Shown here piece by piece: positions 26,074 through 34,494 of a stretch of 64,000 nt of DNA (its first letter is position 1; every line of letters begins with the position of its first letter). The stretch spans positions 1,302,001 to 1,366,000 of the forward strand of contig CAVWJX010000005.1 in assembly GCA_963755435.1 (NCBI GenBank), given 5' to 3'. The notes under the pieces are model-generated. The model had not been told where the DNA came from. It saw only the letters and a program-made list of their open reading frames with translations, and did not search any database. Both the position numbers and the translations under genes were made by a program. Source of the DNA: AP-15 sp963755435 (GTDB lineage Bacteria; Pseudomonadota; Alphaproteobacteria; ATCC43930; CGMCC-115725).

Positions 26074-26750
26074 GTGCCGGGCGCACGCGGCGCGCGCTTC
26101 CGCCGGCTTGGCTGCACGGCTCGGCCCGGCTGGTGCTGCTGGCCCTGCTGCTGGCCGGGGCGGCCCTCGCCTGGCGCTGGCGCGCTGCGATCGGGCCCGC
26201 CGAACTCGGTGCGACGATCGGCCAACACCCGCTGGCGCCGCTGCTGTTTCTCGCCGCCCACATGGCTGGCAGCCTATTGTTCGTGCCGCGCACGGTGCTG
26301 GCGATCGCCGCCGGGCTGTTGTTCGGGGTCGGCTGGGGCATCCTCTGGGCCGCGATCGGCAGCGTCGCCGGGGCCACGGCCGGGTTTCTCGTCGCCCGCT
26401 ATCTGAATGCCGGGCTCGTCGATCTCGCCCGCAATCCGACGATCCGGCCGATCCTCGATCGGGTCGAGCGAGGCGGCTGGCGCGCCGTTGCCGGGCTGCG
26501 GCTGATCCCGGTGGTGCCGCACAGCCTGGCCAATTACGGGCTGGGACTGACCCGGCTGCCGCTTGCCGGCTATGCGCTGGGCTCGCTCGTCGGCCAGCTG
26601 CCGATGACCATTGCCTATGTCGAATTCGGCGCCGCCGGGGAGCGGGTCATGCTCGGCGCTAGCGGCTGGCTGGGGCCGACCCTGATCGGGCTGGCGGCAC
26701 TCGCCCTGTCGATGCTGATCCCGGCGATCGCCCGCCTGCGGCCGCGCTGA
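26070..26750 (+). CDS. TVP38/TMEM64 (DedA-related, VTT-domain) membrane protein
   Basis: A 226-residue integral membrane protein. The GTG at 26070 overlaps the GT2 stop as GTGA, which decides the start; a longer open frame reaching back into the GT2 gene is not used. Helices begin at ARLVLLALLLAGAALAWRW. The VTT domain is visible as LLFVPRTVLAIAAGLLFGV and GSVAGATAGFLVARY, then GLRLIPVVPHSLANYGLGLT. Related proteins act in lipid-carrier or phospholipid translocation, which would fit the GT2 partner, but that link is inference. Its last 92 bp overlap glcF on the opposite strand, a convergent 3' overlap. Confidence 0.85.
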   Translation: MSAGRTRRALPPAWLHGSARLVLLALLLAGAALAWRWRAAIGPAELGATIGQHPLAPLLFLAAHMAGSLLFVPRTVLAIAAGLLFGVGWGILWAAIGSVAGATAGFLVARYLNAGLVDLARNPTIRPILDRVERGGWRAVAGLRLIPVVPHSLANYGLGLTRLPLAGYALGSLVGQLPMTIAYVEFGAAGERVMLGASGWLGPTLIGLAALALSMLIPAIARLRPR

Positions 26751-28047
26751 AAGTGGCGAGCGCCCGCGGCATCGGGCCGCCGGTCGCCCAATCGAGCAGC
26801 TCGACCGTGTGCACGACCGGCGCCGCGGCACTCGGCGCCAGCTGGGCGATGCAGCCGATATTGCCGGTGGCGACGAGATCGGGCCGGGTCTGGGCGATGT
26901 TGGCGAGCTTGCGCGCGCGCAGCTTGCCGGCGATTTCCGGCTGCAGCAGGTTGTAGGTGCCGGCCGAGCCGCAACAGATGTGTCCTTCGGGCACGTCGAC
27001 CACCTCGAACCCGGCCGCGGCGAGCAACGCTTTCGGCCCGGCTTCGAGGCGCTGGCCGTGCTGCATCGAGCAGGCCGAATGATAGGCGACCCGCTGGCGG
27101 CGGGCGGCGATTTCGGGCAAGGGCGGGCGCAAGCCCAAGCTCTCGACGATTTCGCTGACGTCGCGGGCGAGAGCGGCGATCCGCGCCGCCTTGTCGGCAT
27201 AGGCCGGGTCCTCGCGCAGCATGAAGCCGTAATCCTTGACCGTGGTGCCGCAGCCCGAAGCATTGATGGCAATGGCGTCGAGGCCGCCCGACGCGCGTTC
27301 GCGCTCCCAGGCGTCGATATCGGCGCGGGCAAAGGCGAGCGCCGCCGCCTCCTGCCCCAAATGATGGTTGAGCGAGCCGCAGCAGCCGCTGCCCGGCGCC
27401 ACGACGACCTCGCAGCCGTGCCGGGTGAGGAGCCGGATCGTCGCCGCGTTGATCTCCGGGGCGAGCACGCGCTGGGCGCAGCCGGCGAGCAAGGCCGCGC
27501 GCATCCGCCGCCGGCCTTCGGCCGGGTAGACGCGCGCCCGGTCGGAGCGAGATGCGGCCGGGAGCCTGGCCGGGGCCAAGGCCAATAACGGCGCCAGCCG
27601 GGCCGGCAGAAATCGTGCGAACGGCTTGGCGAGTAGGGGGAGGCGAAGGGCGAGGCGAAACCATGACGGCCGGGTCAGCACCACGCCCAGCAGCCGCCGC
27701 AAGGCCCGCTCGGCCGACGGCCGGCGGTATTTCTCTTCGATCCAGCGCCGCGCGTGGTCGACGAGGTGCATATAGTTGACCCCGGACGGGCAGGTCGTCA
27801 TGCAGGCGAGGCAGGAGAGGCAGCGGTCGATGTGCTTGACCGTTTCGGCGGCAGGCGGGCCGGCGCCGGCCAGCATGTCCTTGATCAGGTAGATGCGCCC
27901 GCGCGGCCCGTCGAGTTCGTCGCCGAGCAGGAGATAGGTTGGGCAGGTCGCGGTGCAAAACCCGCAATGAGTGCAGGTGCGCAAGACCTTTTCGGATTGC
28001 GCGGTGTCGGGATCGGCCAGCTGCTCGGGCGAAAAATCGGTGCGCAC
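26659..28047 (-). CDS. glcF: Glycolate oxidase iron-sulfur subunit
   Basis: A 462-residue subunit of membrane-associated glycolate oxidase, which oxidises glycolate to glyoxylate. Two ferredoxin-type 4Fe-4S clusters are coordinated by Cys25, 28, 31, 35 (CTHCGFCTATCP) and Cys76, 79, 82, 86 (CLSCLACMTTCP). The two cysteine-rich CCG repeats follow (APGSGCCGSLNHHLGQE and EGHICCGSAGTYNLLQP). It lies four bases downstream of glcE in the same direction. The C-terminal 30 residues (after RALATFSAAAG) look unconserved and correspond to the part overlapping the TVP38-like gene. That suggests the stop was displaced. Confidence 0.94.
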   Translation of the reverse strand: MRTDFSPEQLADPDTAQSEKVLRTCTHCGFCTATCPTYLLLGDELDGPRGRIYLIKDMLAGAGPPAAETVKHIDRCLSCLACMTTCPSGVNYMHLVDHARRWIEEKYRRPSAERALRRLLGVVLTRPSWFRLALRLPLLAKPFARFLPARLAPLLALAPARLPAASRSDRARVYPAEGRRRMRAALLAGCAQRVLAPEINAATIRLLTRHGCEVVVAPGSGCCGSLNHHLGQEAAALAFARADIDAWERERASGGLDAIAINASGCGTTVKDYGFMLREDPAYADKAARIAALARDVSEIVESLGLRPPLPEIAARRQRVAYHSACSMQHGQRLEAGPKALLAAAGFEVVDVPEGHICCGSAGTYNLLQPEIAGKLRARKLANIAQTRPDLVATGNIGCIAQLAPSAAAPVVHTVELLDWATGGPMPRALATFSAAAGGRSPGSASTGRVPPARSGSAPASR

Positions 28048-28051
28048 CGGC

Positions 28052-29311
28052 TCAGCTCCCCTCGACGATGCGGCCGGGGTTGAGGATGTGGCGCGGATCG
28101 AAGCTCTCCTTGACCCGCGCCGAGAGCGCCGCCAGTGCCGGGGGCTGCGGCTCGAACACCGGGACCGCGCGGCGCAACGCCGCCGGGGCCTTGATCAGGG
28201 TGGCGTGGCCGCCGCCATGCCCGTCGGCGCCGCGGATCGCCGCCCGGATCAGCCCGGCGCCGCCATCCTCGGCCGGCTCCTTGCCGGCCCGCCCGTTATC
28301 GAGGGCGACCGCCACCCATAATAAGCCGCCGCCCCAATCGGCAAACCAGGCTGCCTCGGCGCTGCGGGCGATCGCCTGGCCGAGCGCCGCGCCGCGGGCC
28401 GGCGCCACCGACACCCGCCACACCGCGCGATCGACGTGACCGGCGAGCGGCTCGACATCACGGATCGCCCGCCAGAATGCCGTCGAGGCGTCATCCGCGA
28501 GGACCGCCCGCTCGCCATCGGCGGCGAGTTCGGCCAGCAGCCGCTCGCGCCGGAAGGCGACCGAGGGCGCCGGCCCTTCGAGGCGAAAGGCGGCGACGCC
28601 GGAGGCATCGGTCGGCCCGGCCGCCAGCCCAGTCGAGAGGGTGGTCGCGCCGGCCGGCAGATAGGCGGCGCCAGAGACCTCGTGCGGGCCGCCGAGCGCC
28701 CGGCTGATAAGGGCTGAAGCTGCCGACGGATCGAGGCCGCACAGCATGACGGTCTCGGTATGCTCCGGCCGCGGCAGGACCTTGACCGTGACCTCCTCGA
28801 GTGCGGCGAGCGTCCCATAGGAGCCGGCCAGCAGCTTGGAGAGGTCGTAGCCGGTCACGTTCTTGACCACCTTGCCGCCCGATTTGAACACCTCGCCGCG
28901 GCCGCTGACCGCGCGAAAGCCGAGGAAATGGTCGCGCGCGGCCCCGGCCTTGATCCGCCGCGGCCCGGACAGATTGCAGGCGAGCGCGCCGCCCAGGGTC
29001 GGCTCGCCGTCGCCGCCGAGCAGTTTGCGCCAGTCCGGCGGCTCGAAGGCCAGCATCTGCCGGGCCGGGGCGAGAGCGGCTTCGATCTCGGCGAGCGGGG
29101 TCGCCGCCGCGGCGGTCAGCACCAGCTCGGCTGGCTGGTAATCGCGAATGCCGGAGAGGCGCGACAGGTCGAGGATGCGCGGCACCTGCAGCGGCCGTCC
29201 GAGGCTTCGCTTGGTGCCGCCGGCGACGAGCTCGAGCGGCTCAGCGGCGGCCAGCGCCTCGGCGACAGCCTCGCGCAGTTCCGTTAGGTCGCCGGGCGAA
29301 AACAGCGTCAT
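28052..29311 (-). CDS. glcE: Glycolate oxidase FAD-binding subunit
   Basis: A 419-residue protein with a PCMH-type FAD-binding domain. It starts MTLFSPGDLTELREAVAEAL, followed by ELVAGGTKRSLGRP, LTAAAATPLAEIEAALA and GGALACNLSGPRRIKAGAAR. RGEVFKSGGKVVKNVTGYDL is the GlcE signature. Together with GlcD and GlcF it forms the three-subunit glycolate oxidase at the inner membrane. glcF follows after four bases. glcD is upstream but separated by 1.1 kb that contains a PEP-CTERM protein gene, so the usual compact glcDEF unit is interrupted here. The subunit is complete, with no visible defect. Confidence 0.93.
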   Translation of the reverse strand: MTLFSPGDLTELREAVAEALAAAEPLELVAGGTKRSLGRPLQVPRILDLSRLSGIRDYQPAELVLTAAAATPLAEIEAALAPARQMLAFEPPDWRKLLGGDGEPTLGGALACNLSGPRRIKAGAARDHFLGFRAVSGRGEVFKSGGKVVKNVTGYDLSKLLAGSYGTLAALEEVTVKVLPRPEHTETVMLCGLDPSAASALISRALGGPHEVSGAAYLPAGATTLSTGLAAGPTDASGVAAFRLEGPAPSVAFRRERLLAELAADGERAVLADDASTAFWRAIRDVEPLAGHVDRAVWRVSVAPARGAALGQAIARSAEAAWFADWGGGLLWVAVALDNGRAGKEPAEDGGAGLIRAAIRGADGHGGGHATLIKAPAALRRAVPVFEPQPPALAALSARVKESFDPRHILNPGRIVEGS

Positions 29312-29644
29312 CCGTACACGATGTCATCGCGCGTTCAGTGACGCAATCTCACCTCCGCTCGTCGCCCGATCGGGATCATCCCCACGTTGCCCCATGACCT
29401 TCGAATGACAGGACAAGATTGAAAGCGCAGCAGGCCAGGAACGGCTAGCCGACCGGAACAGGCAAGGCGCGATCCCACTCGGTGGCGGAGCGGAGGCGAT
29501 CTTATCTGCGCCCACACCGCCGCGGGGCCGCGGCCGGGCGCAGAGATGCGGTCGGCACACGTGCCCGTCGCCGCAATCGGCGGCGCAGAAGGCCGACGAC
29601 CTCCAGCGACGGGCAGAGGGTGCTACCTGCCGCGCTCGCCGCAA
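29312..29644. other. Spacer between glcE and the PEP-CTERM gene
   Basis: 333 bp without a convincing gene. Short open frames on both strands are Arg/Pro-rich GC shadows. The part at 29515-29540 (cgccgcggggccgcggccgg) is self-complementary and could terminate transcription of the PEP-CTERM gene. A promoter for glcEF would be expected here but none stands out. Confidence 0.5.
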
Positions 29645-30274
29645 TTATGACGGGAGCGAAAGTGCCATCGCGCGGCGCCTTCCAGCGTAGTGTCCGGCGA
29701 GCAGCATGAGAAAGCCTAGCGGCAGCGCCAGCAGTGAAAGGCTCGAGGGTTCCGGCAGCGGAGCGGTCCCGATGTCGAGCGTGAAGCTGTCCGCGTCCGC
29801 CCCGCTTCCCCATGTCCATACATAGGAGCCGGGCGTCACACCGAGGCTGCTAAAGGTCTGGTTGTCATAGGTCGCGCTGTCCGACAGGGCAGCGCCGGAG
29901 AGATAGCCGGATGGCAGGAAAAGTAGGCCTGGAGAGCCGAAGATGCCAACGGTGTCTCCGCTGCCGCTACTGGCAGAGGTGGCGCTCCCGCTCCCGAAAC
30001 TCGCTGGCCCGACAAAACCGACGTAATCGTCGAGCGGTTCGACAGTGACCGGCCCGGTCACTATAAACGCGTCACTCGGGTTTATCGCGGCTGCTTCGTT
30101 GTCGGTGAAAATAAAGCTCAGCCCGGTCAGGTCGATAGTACCGCTCCCCGTGGCTACGACGTTGCTCCCCTGTTGCACGAGGGTCACGATATAGGCGGCC
30201 TGTGCCGGCGAGGCAGCCAAGCCGGGGCCGATCAGCATCGCCATGCCGAGCACGCCCGCACCGATCCGTTTCAT
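29645..30274 (-). CDS. PEP-CTERM sorting domain protein (candidate exosortase substrate)
   Basis: A 209-residue exported protein with no recognisable enzymatic domain. The signal peptide is MKRIGAGVLGMAMLIGP... with cleavage likely after AQA (24-26). The mature part is rich in Ser, Gly, Thr and Asp with almost no Cys, as usual for sorted surface proteins. The tail is a complete PEP-CTERM signal: PLPEPSSLSLL with PEP at 174-176, a hydrophobic helix (about 179-196) and the basic cluster RRR (199-201). The exosortase A encoded at 10399 should cleave it near the PEP motif and pass it to the surface. It is the only such substrate in the window and sits between glcD and glcE. Confidence 0.9.
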   Translation of the reverse strand: MKRIGAGVLGMAMLIGPGLAASPAQAAYIVTLVQQGSNVVATGSGTIDLTGLSFIFTDNEAAAINPSDAFIVTGPVTVEPLDDYVGFVGPASFGSGSATSASSGSGDTVGIFGSPGLLFLPSGYLSGAALSDSATYDNQTFSSLGVTPGSYVWTWGSGADADSFTLDIGTAPLPEPSSLSLLALPLGFLMLLAGHYAGRRRAMALSLPS

Positions 30275-30441
30275 GAACGTTATCTCACCGCCCCCTTAAG
30301 GTTAAACTACCGATTACGTGCGACCGTAATAGTTGCACGCCATGTTCGCCTAAATTTTGACAAAGAGCACTAGAAAATTACGCGAAATTCGATTGCGGCA
30401 TTTGTCGCACCGGCAACGGCTCGCATTGACGGGCGCGGCCT

Positions 30442-31929
30442 TTAGAAACGCGGCAGGTCGGGGAAGGGTAGGCGGCCGGCGTGGATGTGCAGGCGGCCGA
30501 GTTCGGCGCAGCGGTGCAGTTGCGGAAACACCTTGCCCGGGTTCAAGAGGCCGTCGGGATCGAACGCGCATTTGAGCCGCTGCTGATGGGCCAGATCGGT
30601 TTCGCTGAACATGGTGCCCATCAGGTCGCGCTTTTCGACGCCGACCCCGTGCTCGCCGGTCAAAACGCCGCCGACCTCGACGCACAGCCGCAGGATGTCC
30701 GAGCCGAATTCCTCGGCGCGCTCGGTCTCGCCGGGCCGGTTGGCGTCGTAGAGGATCAGCGGGTGCAGGTTGCCGTCGCCGGCGTGAAACACATTGGCGA
30801 CGCCGAGCCCGTGCTGTTTCGAAAGTGCGCCGATGCCGCCCAGCACCTGCGCCAGCCGGCCGCGCGGGATGGTGCCGTCCATGCAGAAATAATCGGGCGC
30901 GATCCGCCCGACCGCGGGAAAGGCGGCCTTGCGCCCGGACCAGAAGGCGAGCCGCTCGGCGTCGCTGCCGCTCGTCCGGATCGAGGCGGCATGGTGATCG
31001 CGGGCGATGGCTTCGACCTGGGCGATCAGGTGCTCGATTTCGGCCACGGCGCCGTCGAGCTCGACGATCAGCAAGGCTTCGACATCGAGCGGGTAGCCGG
31101 CCTTGACAAAGGCTTCCGCCGCATGGATCGCCGGCCGGTCCATCATCTCCATCCCGCCCGGGATGATGCCGGCGGCGATCACCGCGGCGACGCAATTGCC
31201 GGCGTCCTCGATGGTGGCGAAGCCGATCAGCAGGGCCTGCGCCGCCAGCGGCTTGGGCAGGATGCGCACGGTCACCTCGGTGACGACGCCCAAGAGCCCC
31301 TCCGACCCGGTCGCCACGCCCAAGAGATCGTAGCCCTCGGCATCGAAATGCCGGCCGCCGAGGCGGACGATCTGGCCATCCATCAGCACCAGCTCGACGC
31401 CGAGAATGTTGTTGGTGGTGAGCCCGTATTTGAGGCAATGCACGCCGCCCGAATTCTCGGCGACATTGCCGCCGATGGTGCAGGCGATCTGGCTCGACGG
31501 GTCGGGCGCGTAATAGAAGCCGGCGTGCTCGACCGCCTGGGTCAGCGCCAGATTGGTGACGCCGGGCTGGGCCACCACGCAGCGGTTGTCGTAATCGATG
31601 TCGAGGATGCGGTTGAACTTGGCCATGCCGAGCACGACGCCGTCGGCCAGCGGCAAGGCCCCGCCCGACAGCGAGGTGCCGGCGCCGCGTGGCACGACCT
31701 TGACCCCCAAGTCGCGGCAATAGCGCAAGACCGCCGCGACCTCTTCGACCCGCGACGGCAGCACGACGGCCAATGGCAATTGGCGGTAGGCGGTCAGCCC
31801 GTCGCTCTCATAAGCCCGCCGCTCGGGTTCGGAGACGATGACGCCCTCGCCGGCCACGATCTGCCGCAATGCCGCGACGATCTCGGCGCGGCGCTGCAGG
31901 ACCGCGGCATCGGGCGCCGGCATCTTCAT
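30442..31929 (-). CDS. glcD: Glycolate oxidase FAD-linked subunit
   Basis: A 495-residue FAD-dependent oxidase, the catalytic subunit of glycolate oxidase. The PCMH FAD-binding domain shows VKVVPRGAGTSLSGGALPL and CTIGGNVAENSGGVHCLKYG. The FAD-oxidase C-terminal domain shows FHAGDGNLHPLILYD and GGVLTGEHGVGVEKR, containing family-conserved active-site residues. It is a full-length member. The order on the minus strand is glcD, PEP-CTERM gene, glcE, glcF. The 167-bp gap downstream (30275-30441) has an AT-richer stretch at 30290-30400 that probably holds the promoter of the PEP-CTERM gene. Confidence 0.94.
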   Translation of the reverse strand: MKMPAPDAAVLQRRAEIVAALRQIVAGEGVIVSEPERRAYESDGLTAYRQLPLAVVLPSRVEEVAAVLRYCRDLGVKVVPRGAGTSLSGGALPLADGVVLGMAKFNRILDIDYDNRCVVAQPGVTNLALTQAVEHAGFYYAPDPSSQIACTIGGNVAENSGGVHCLKYGLTTNNILGVELVLMDGQIVRLGGRHFDAEGYDLLGVATGSEGLLGVVTEVTVRILPKPLAAQALLIGFATIEDAGNCVAAVIAAGIIPGGMEMMDRPAIHAAEAFVKAGYPLDVEALLIVELDGAVAEIEHLIAQVEAIARDHHAASIRTSGSDAERLAFWSGRKAAFPAVGRIAPDYFCMDGTIPRGRLAQVLGGIGALSKQHGLGVANVFHAGDGNLHPLILYDANRPGETERAEEFGSDILRLCVEVGGVLTGEHGVGVEKRDLMGTMFSETDLAHQQRLKCAFDPDGLLNPGKVFPQLHRCAELGRLHIHAGRLPFPDLPRF

Positions 31930-31994
31930 CGGCCGGGTCCGCCGCTGGGCGGTGGATCAGGGTCAGCCCGGTCGCGGCTCAACTCGGCTGGGTC

Positions 31995-32120
31995 TCAGCC
32001 CTGGCGCGCCTTGTAGCGCGGGTTGGCCTTGTTGATCACGTAGACCCGGCCCTTGCGCCGCACGATACGGCAGTTCTTGTCGCGCTTTTTCAGCGATTTC
32101 AGCGAATTGACGATCTTCAT
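31995..32120 (-). CDS. rpmJ: 50S ribosomal protein L36
   Basis: A 41-residue protein read from the complement of 31995-32120. It starts MKIVNSLKSLKKRDKNC and continues RRKGRVYVINKANPRYKARQG. This is the longer, alphaproteobacterial form of L36 with only part of the zinc-ligand set (Cys17 but no full CxxC pair). L36 is a small basic protein of the large subunit. It is not within the spc operon here but 17 kb away, between glcD and a tRNA-Leu gene, as is common in alphaproteobacteria. Confidence 0.93.
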   Translation of the reverse strand: MKIVNSLKSLKKRDKNCRIVRRKGRVYVINKANPRYKARQG

Positions 32121-32223
32121 CTGCTTTGTCCTAAACGAACCCGGTAAGTGGGCGCCCGGGAGCACGAAATCAAACCGGCGTTCGCGCCCGCGACGGTGCT
32201 TTTGTCAAACGGAAGCGGCGAGT

Positions 32224-32310
32224 TGGTGCGGTCGAGAAGACTCGAACTTCCACGGAGTTTCCCCCACAGCGACCTCAACGCTGCGCGTCTACCAATTCCG
32301 CCACGACCGC
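32224..32310 (-). tRNA. tRNA-Leu (anticodon GAG)
   Basis: The complement folds as a class II tRNA. Acceptor strand GCGGTCG (5' end at 32310) pairs with CGACCGC, followed by discriminator A and an encoded CCA (to 32224). The D-arm contains GGCGGAATTGGTAGACGC, the anticodon stem CAGCG/CGCTG encloses TTGAGGT with GAG, a long variable arm (TGGGGGAAACTCCG) follows, and the T-arm contains GTTCGAGTC. GAG reads CUC/CUU leucine codons. It lies between rpmJ and lipB. Confidence 0.95.
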
Positions 32311-32383
32311 ACGGCAGGGGACAGCCTCGCATCTCGCCGCGAGGCGGCGTGATTAGCAAATCCGCGCACCCATATCAAGCAGC

Positions 32384-33106
32384 ATGGGCTTGGCGCAGGC
32401 AACCACGGGCGACGGGATCGAGTGGCGGGCGAGCGCCGAGCCGGTGCCTTATCCGACGGCCATCGCCGAGATGGAAGGGCGGGTCGCGGCGATCCACGCC
32501 GGCGAGGCATCCGAGCTCGTCTGGCTCCTGGAGCACCCGCCGCTCTACACCGCCGGCACCAGCGCCCGCGACGAGGAGCTGCTCCAGCCGGCGCGGCTGC
32601 CGGTTCACCGCACCGGCCGCGGTGGGCGCTACACCTATCACGGTCCGGGGCAGCGCATCGCCTATGTCATGCGCGATCTCGCAAGGCATGGCGAGGATGT
32701 GCATTGCTACGTGCATCATCTGGAGGAGTGGGCGATACGCACGCTCGCCGGCTTGGGCGTCAAGGGCGAGCGGCGCGCCGGCCGGGTCGGGATCTGGGTC
32801 GCGGATGGCGACCGGGAGGCCAAGATCGCCGCGATCGGGGTGCGGGTGCGGCGGTGGGTGACCTATCACGGCATGGCGATCAACATCGATCCCGACCTCG
32901 ACCATTACCGCGGCATCATCCCATGCGGCATCGACCCGAAGGTTTCCGGGTATCGGGTGACCTCGTTCGCCGCCCTCGGTATCCCGGCGACGATGGCGGA
33001 TGTCGACGCGGCGCTGCGCGCGAGCTTCGACCCGGTGTTCGCTGAGCCGTCGGCATGCGCCCCCACCTCAATCCTCCCCCGCTCGCGGCCGAGGGAGCGA
33101 GCGTAA
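32384..33106 (+). CDS. lipB: Octanoyl-[ACP]:protein N-octanoyltransferase
   Basis: A 240-residue cytoplasmic enzyme that moves an octanoyl group from acyl carrier protein to lipoyl domains, the first step of lipoate biosynthesis. The catalytic residues are visible: Lys147 in REAKIAAIGVRVRRW and Cys181 in GIIPCGI. The binding motif is RTGRGGRYTYHGPGQ (76-90). Full length with a normal C-terminus plus a short unconserved tail (ACAPTSILPRSRPRERA). It is followed nine bases later by rarA in the same direction. Confidence 0.95.
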   Translation: MGLAQATTGDGIEWRASAEPVPYPTAIAEMEGRVAAIHAGEASELVWLLEHPPLYTAGTSARDEELLQPARLPVHRTGRGGRYTYHGPGQRIAYVMRDLARHGEDVHCYVHHLEEWAIRTLAGLGVKGERRAGRVGIWVADGDREAKIAAIGVRVRRWVTYHGMAINIDPDLDHYRGIIPCGIDPKVSGYRVTSFAALGIPATMADVDAALRASFDPVFAEPSACAPTSILPRSRPRERA

Positions 33107-33115
33107 GTTGCGCCG

Positions 33116-34494
33116 ATGAGCACGCTGTTTGAAAACCAGGCGCCGCGGCCGCTGGCTGACCGGCTGCGGCCGAAGAGCCTCGCCGAAGTCGTGGGCCAGG
33201 ATCATCTGCTCGGCCCCGACGGCCCGATCGGGCATATGGTGGCGAGCCGGCAGCTGTCCTCGATGATCCTGTGGGGACCGCCGGGATGCGGCAAGACGAC
33301 GATCGCACGCCTCTTGGCGACCGGCACCGAGCTGCATTTCGAGCCATTGTCGGCGGTGTTTTCCGGGGTTGCCGAGCTGCGCCGGGTGTTCGACGCGGCC
33401 AGGAGACGCCGCGAGATGGGCCATGGCACCTTGCTGTTCGTCGACGAGATCCACCGCTTCAACCGGGCCCAGCAGGATGCCTTTCTGCCGGTGGTCGAAG
33501 ACGGTACCGTGATCCTGGTCGGCGCCACCACCGAGAACCCATCCTTCGAGTTGATCGGGGCGCTGTTGTCGCGGGCCCAGGTTTTCGTGCTGCGGCGGCT
33601 CGGCGACGATGACCTCGAAACCTTGTTGCGGCGGGCCGAAGACGCGCTCCGGCGTTTCTCGGGTGCGAGTGAGACTCGTGTCTCGGGTGCGAGTGAACTC
33701 GTGCCACACCGGCCGGCGACGCTGTGCTTCGCCATGGGCTGCCGCTCACCGACGACGCTCGCGCGGCGCTGCGGGCGATGGCCGACGGCGACGGCCGGTT
33801 TCTGCTCAACCTCGTCGAGGAGATCGCCCGGCTGCCGGCCGCCCCGGCACTCGGGCCGGGCGAACTCGCCCGCCTGGTGCAGCAGCGCGCCCCGCTCTAT
33901 GACAAGGCGCAGGAAGGCCATTACAACCTGATCAGCGCGCTGCACAAATCGTTGCGCGGCTCGGATACCGATGCGGCACTCTATTGGCTGGCGCGCATGC
34001 TGGCCGGCGGCGAAGACCCGAGCTACATCCTGCGACGCCTGACCCGGGCGGCGGTCGAGGATATCGGGCTGGCCGACCCGCAAGCGGTGGTCCAGGCGCT
34101 TTCGGCGTGGGATGCCTATGACCGGCTCGGCTCGCCCGAGGGCGAGCTGGCGATCGCCCAATGCGTGATCTATCTGGCGACCGCACACAAATCGAACGCG
34201 GCCTATTCCGCCTTTGGCGAAGCCCGGGACATGGCGCGCGAGACCGGCTCGCTGATGCCGCCCTTGCACATCCTGAACGCGCCGACGCGGCTGATGCGCG
34301 ACCTCGGCTACGGCAAGGGCTATGTCTACGACCACGCCACCGAGGACGCCTTCTCCGGCCAGAACTATTTCCCGGACGCAACCCCGCGCCGCGCCTTCTA
34401 CCGGCCGAGCGACCGCGGTTTCGAGCGCGAGGTCAAAAAGCGCCTCGATTACTGGGCCAAGCTGCGCGAGCGCGCCGGAGAGACAGCGCCATGA
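33116..34494 (+). pseudogene. rarA: Replication-associated recombination protein A, frame broken by a short insertion
   Basis: An AAA+ ATPase (RarA/MgsA, clamp-loader-like) acting at stalled forks. The first part has GPPGCGKT (54-61) and FVDEIH (108-113). The second part (frame from about 33718) has LPLTDDARAALRAMADGDG, IYLATAHKSNAAYSAF and GYVYDHATEDAFSGQNYFP, giving the normal C-terminus. Between them the sequence GACGCGCTCCGGC (33641) and GACGCTGTGCTTCGC (33718) look like two copies of the same site 77 bp apart, and 77 is not a multiple of three. The intervening bases include two near-identical 23/24-bp repeats. As sequenced the protein ends prematurely at 33931. Deleting the 77 bp restores a continuous gene. 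Overlaps the next gene as ATGA. Confidence 0.85.
33657..33703 (+). repeat. Tandem 23/24-bp repeat with internal hairpins inside rarA
   Basis: Unit 1 (33657-33680) and unit 2 (33681-33703) differ by one missing base. Each starts TCTCGGGTGCGAGTGA and ends ACTCGTG. Within each unit CGAGT and ACTCG are complementary and can form a five-base-pair hairpin with a 2-3 nt loop. It is part of the 77-bp stretch that breaks rarA. No match elsewhere in this window was seen. Confidence 0.75.

Noticed and set aside
29324..29644. Small gene between glcE and the PEP-CTERM gene
   Set aside because: The frame is Arg/Ala/Pro-rich and has equal-length rivals on other frames; no start signal.
30481..32016. 511-codon open frame on the plus strand
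   Set aside because: Antisense shadow of glcD; composition is codon-position noise.
33657..33703. Possible programmed frameshift signal in rarA
   Set aside because: No slippery heptamer is seen, and the two halves are separated by a 77-bp insertion, which fits an insertion better than recoding.
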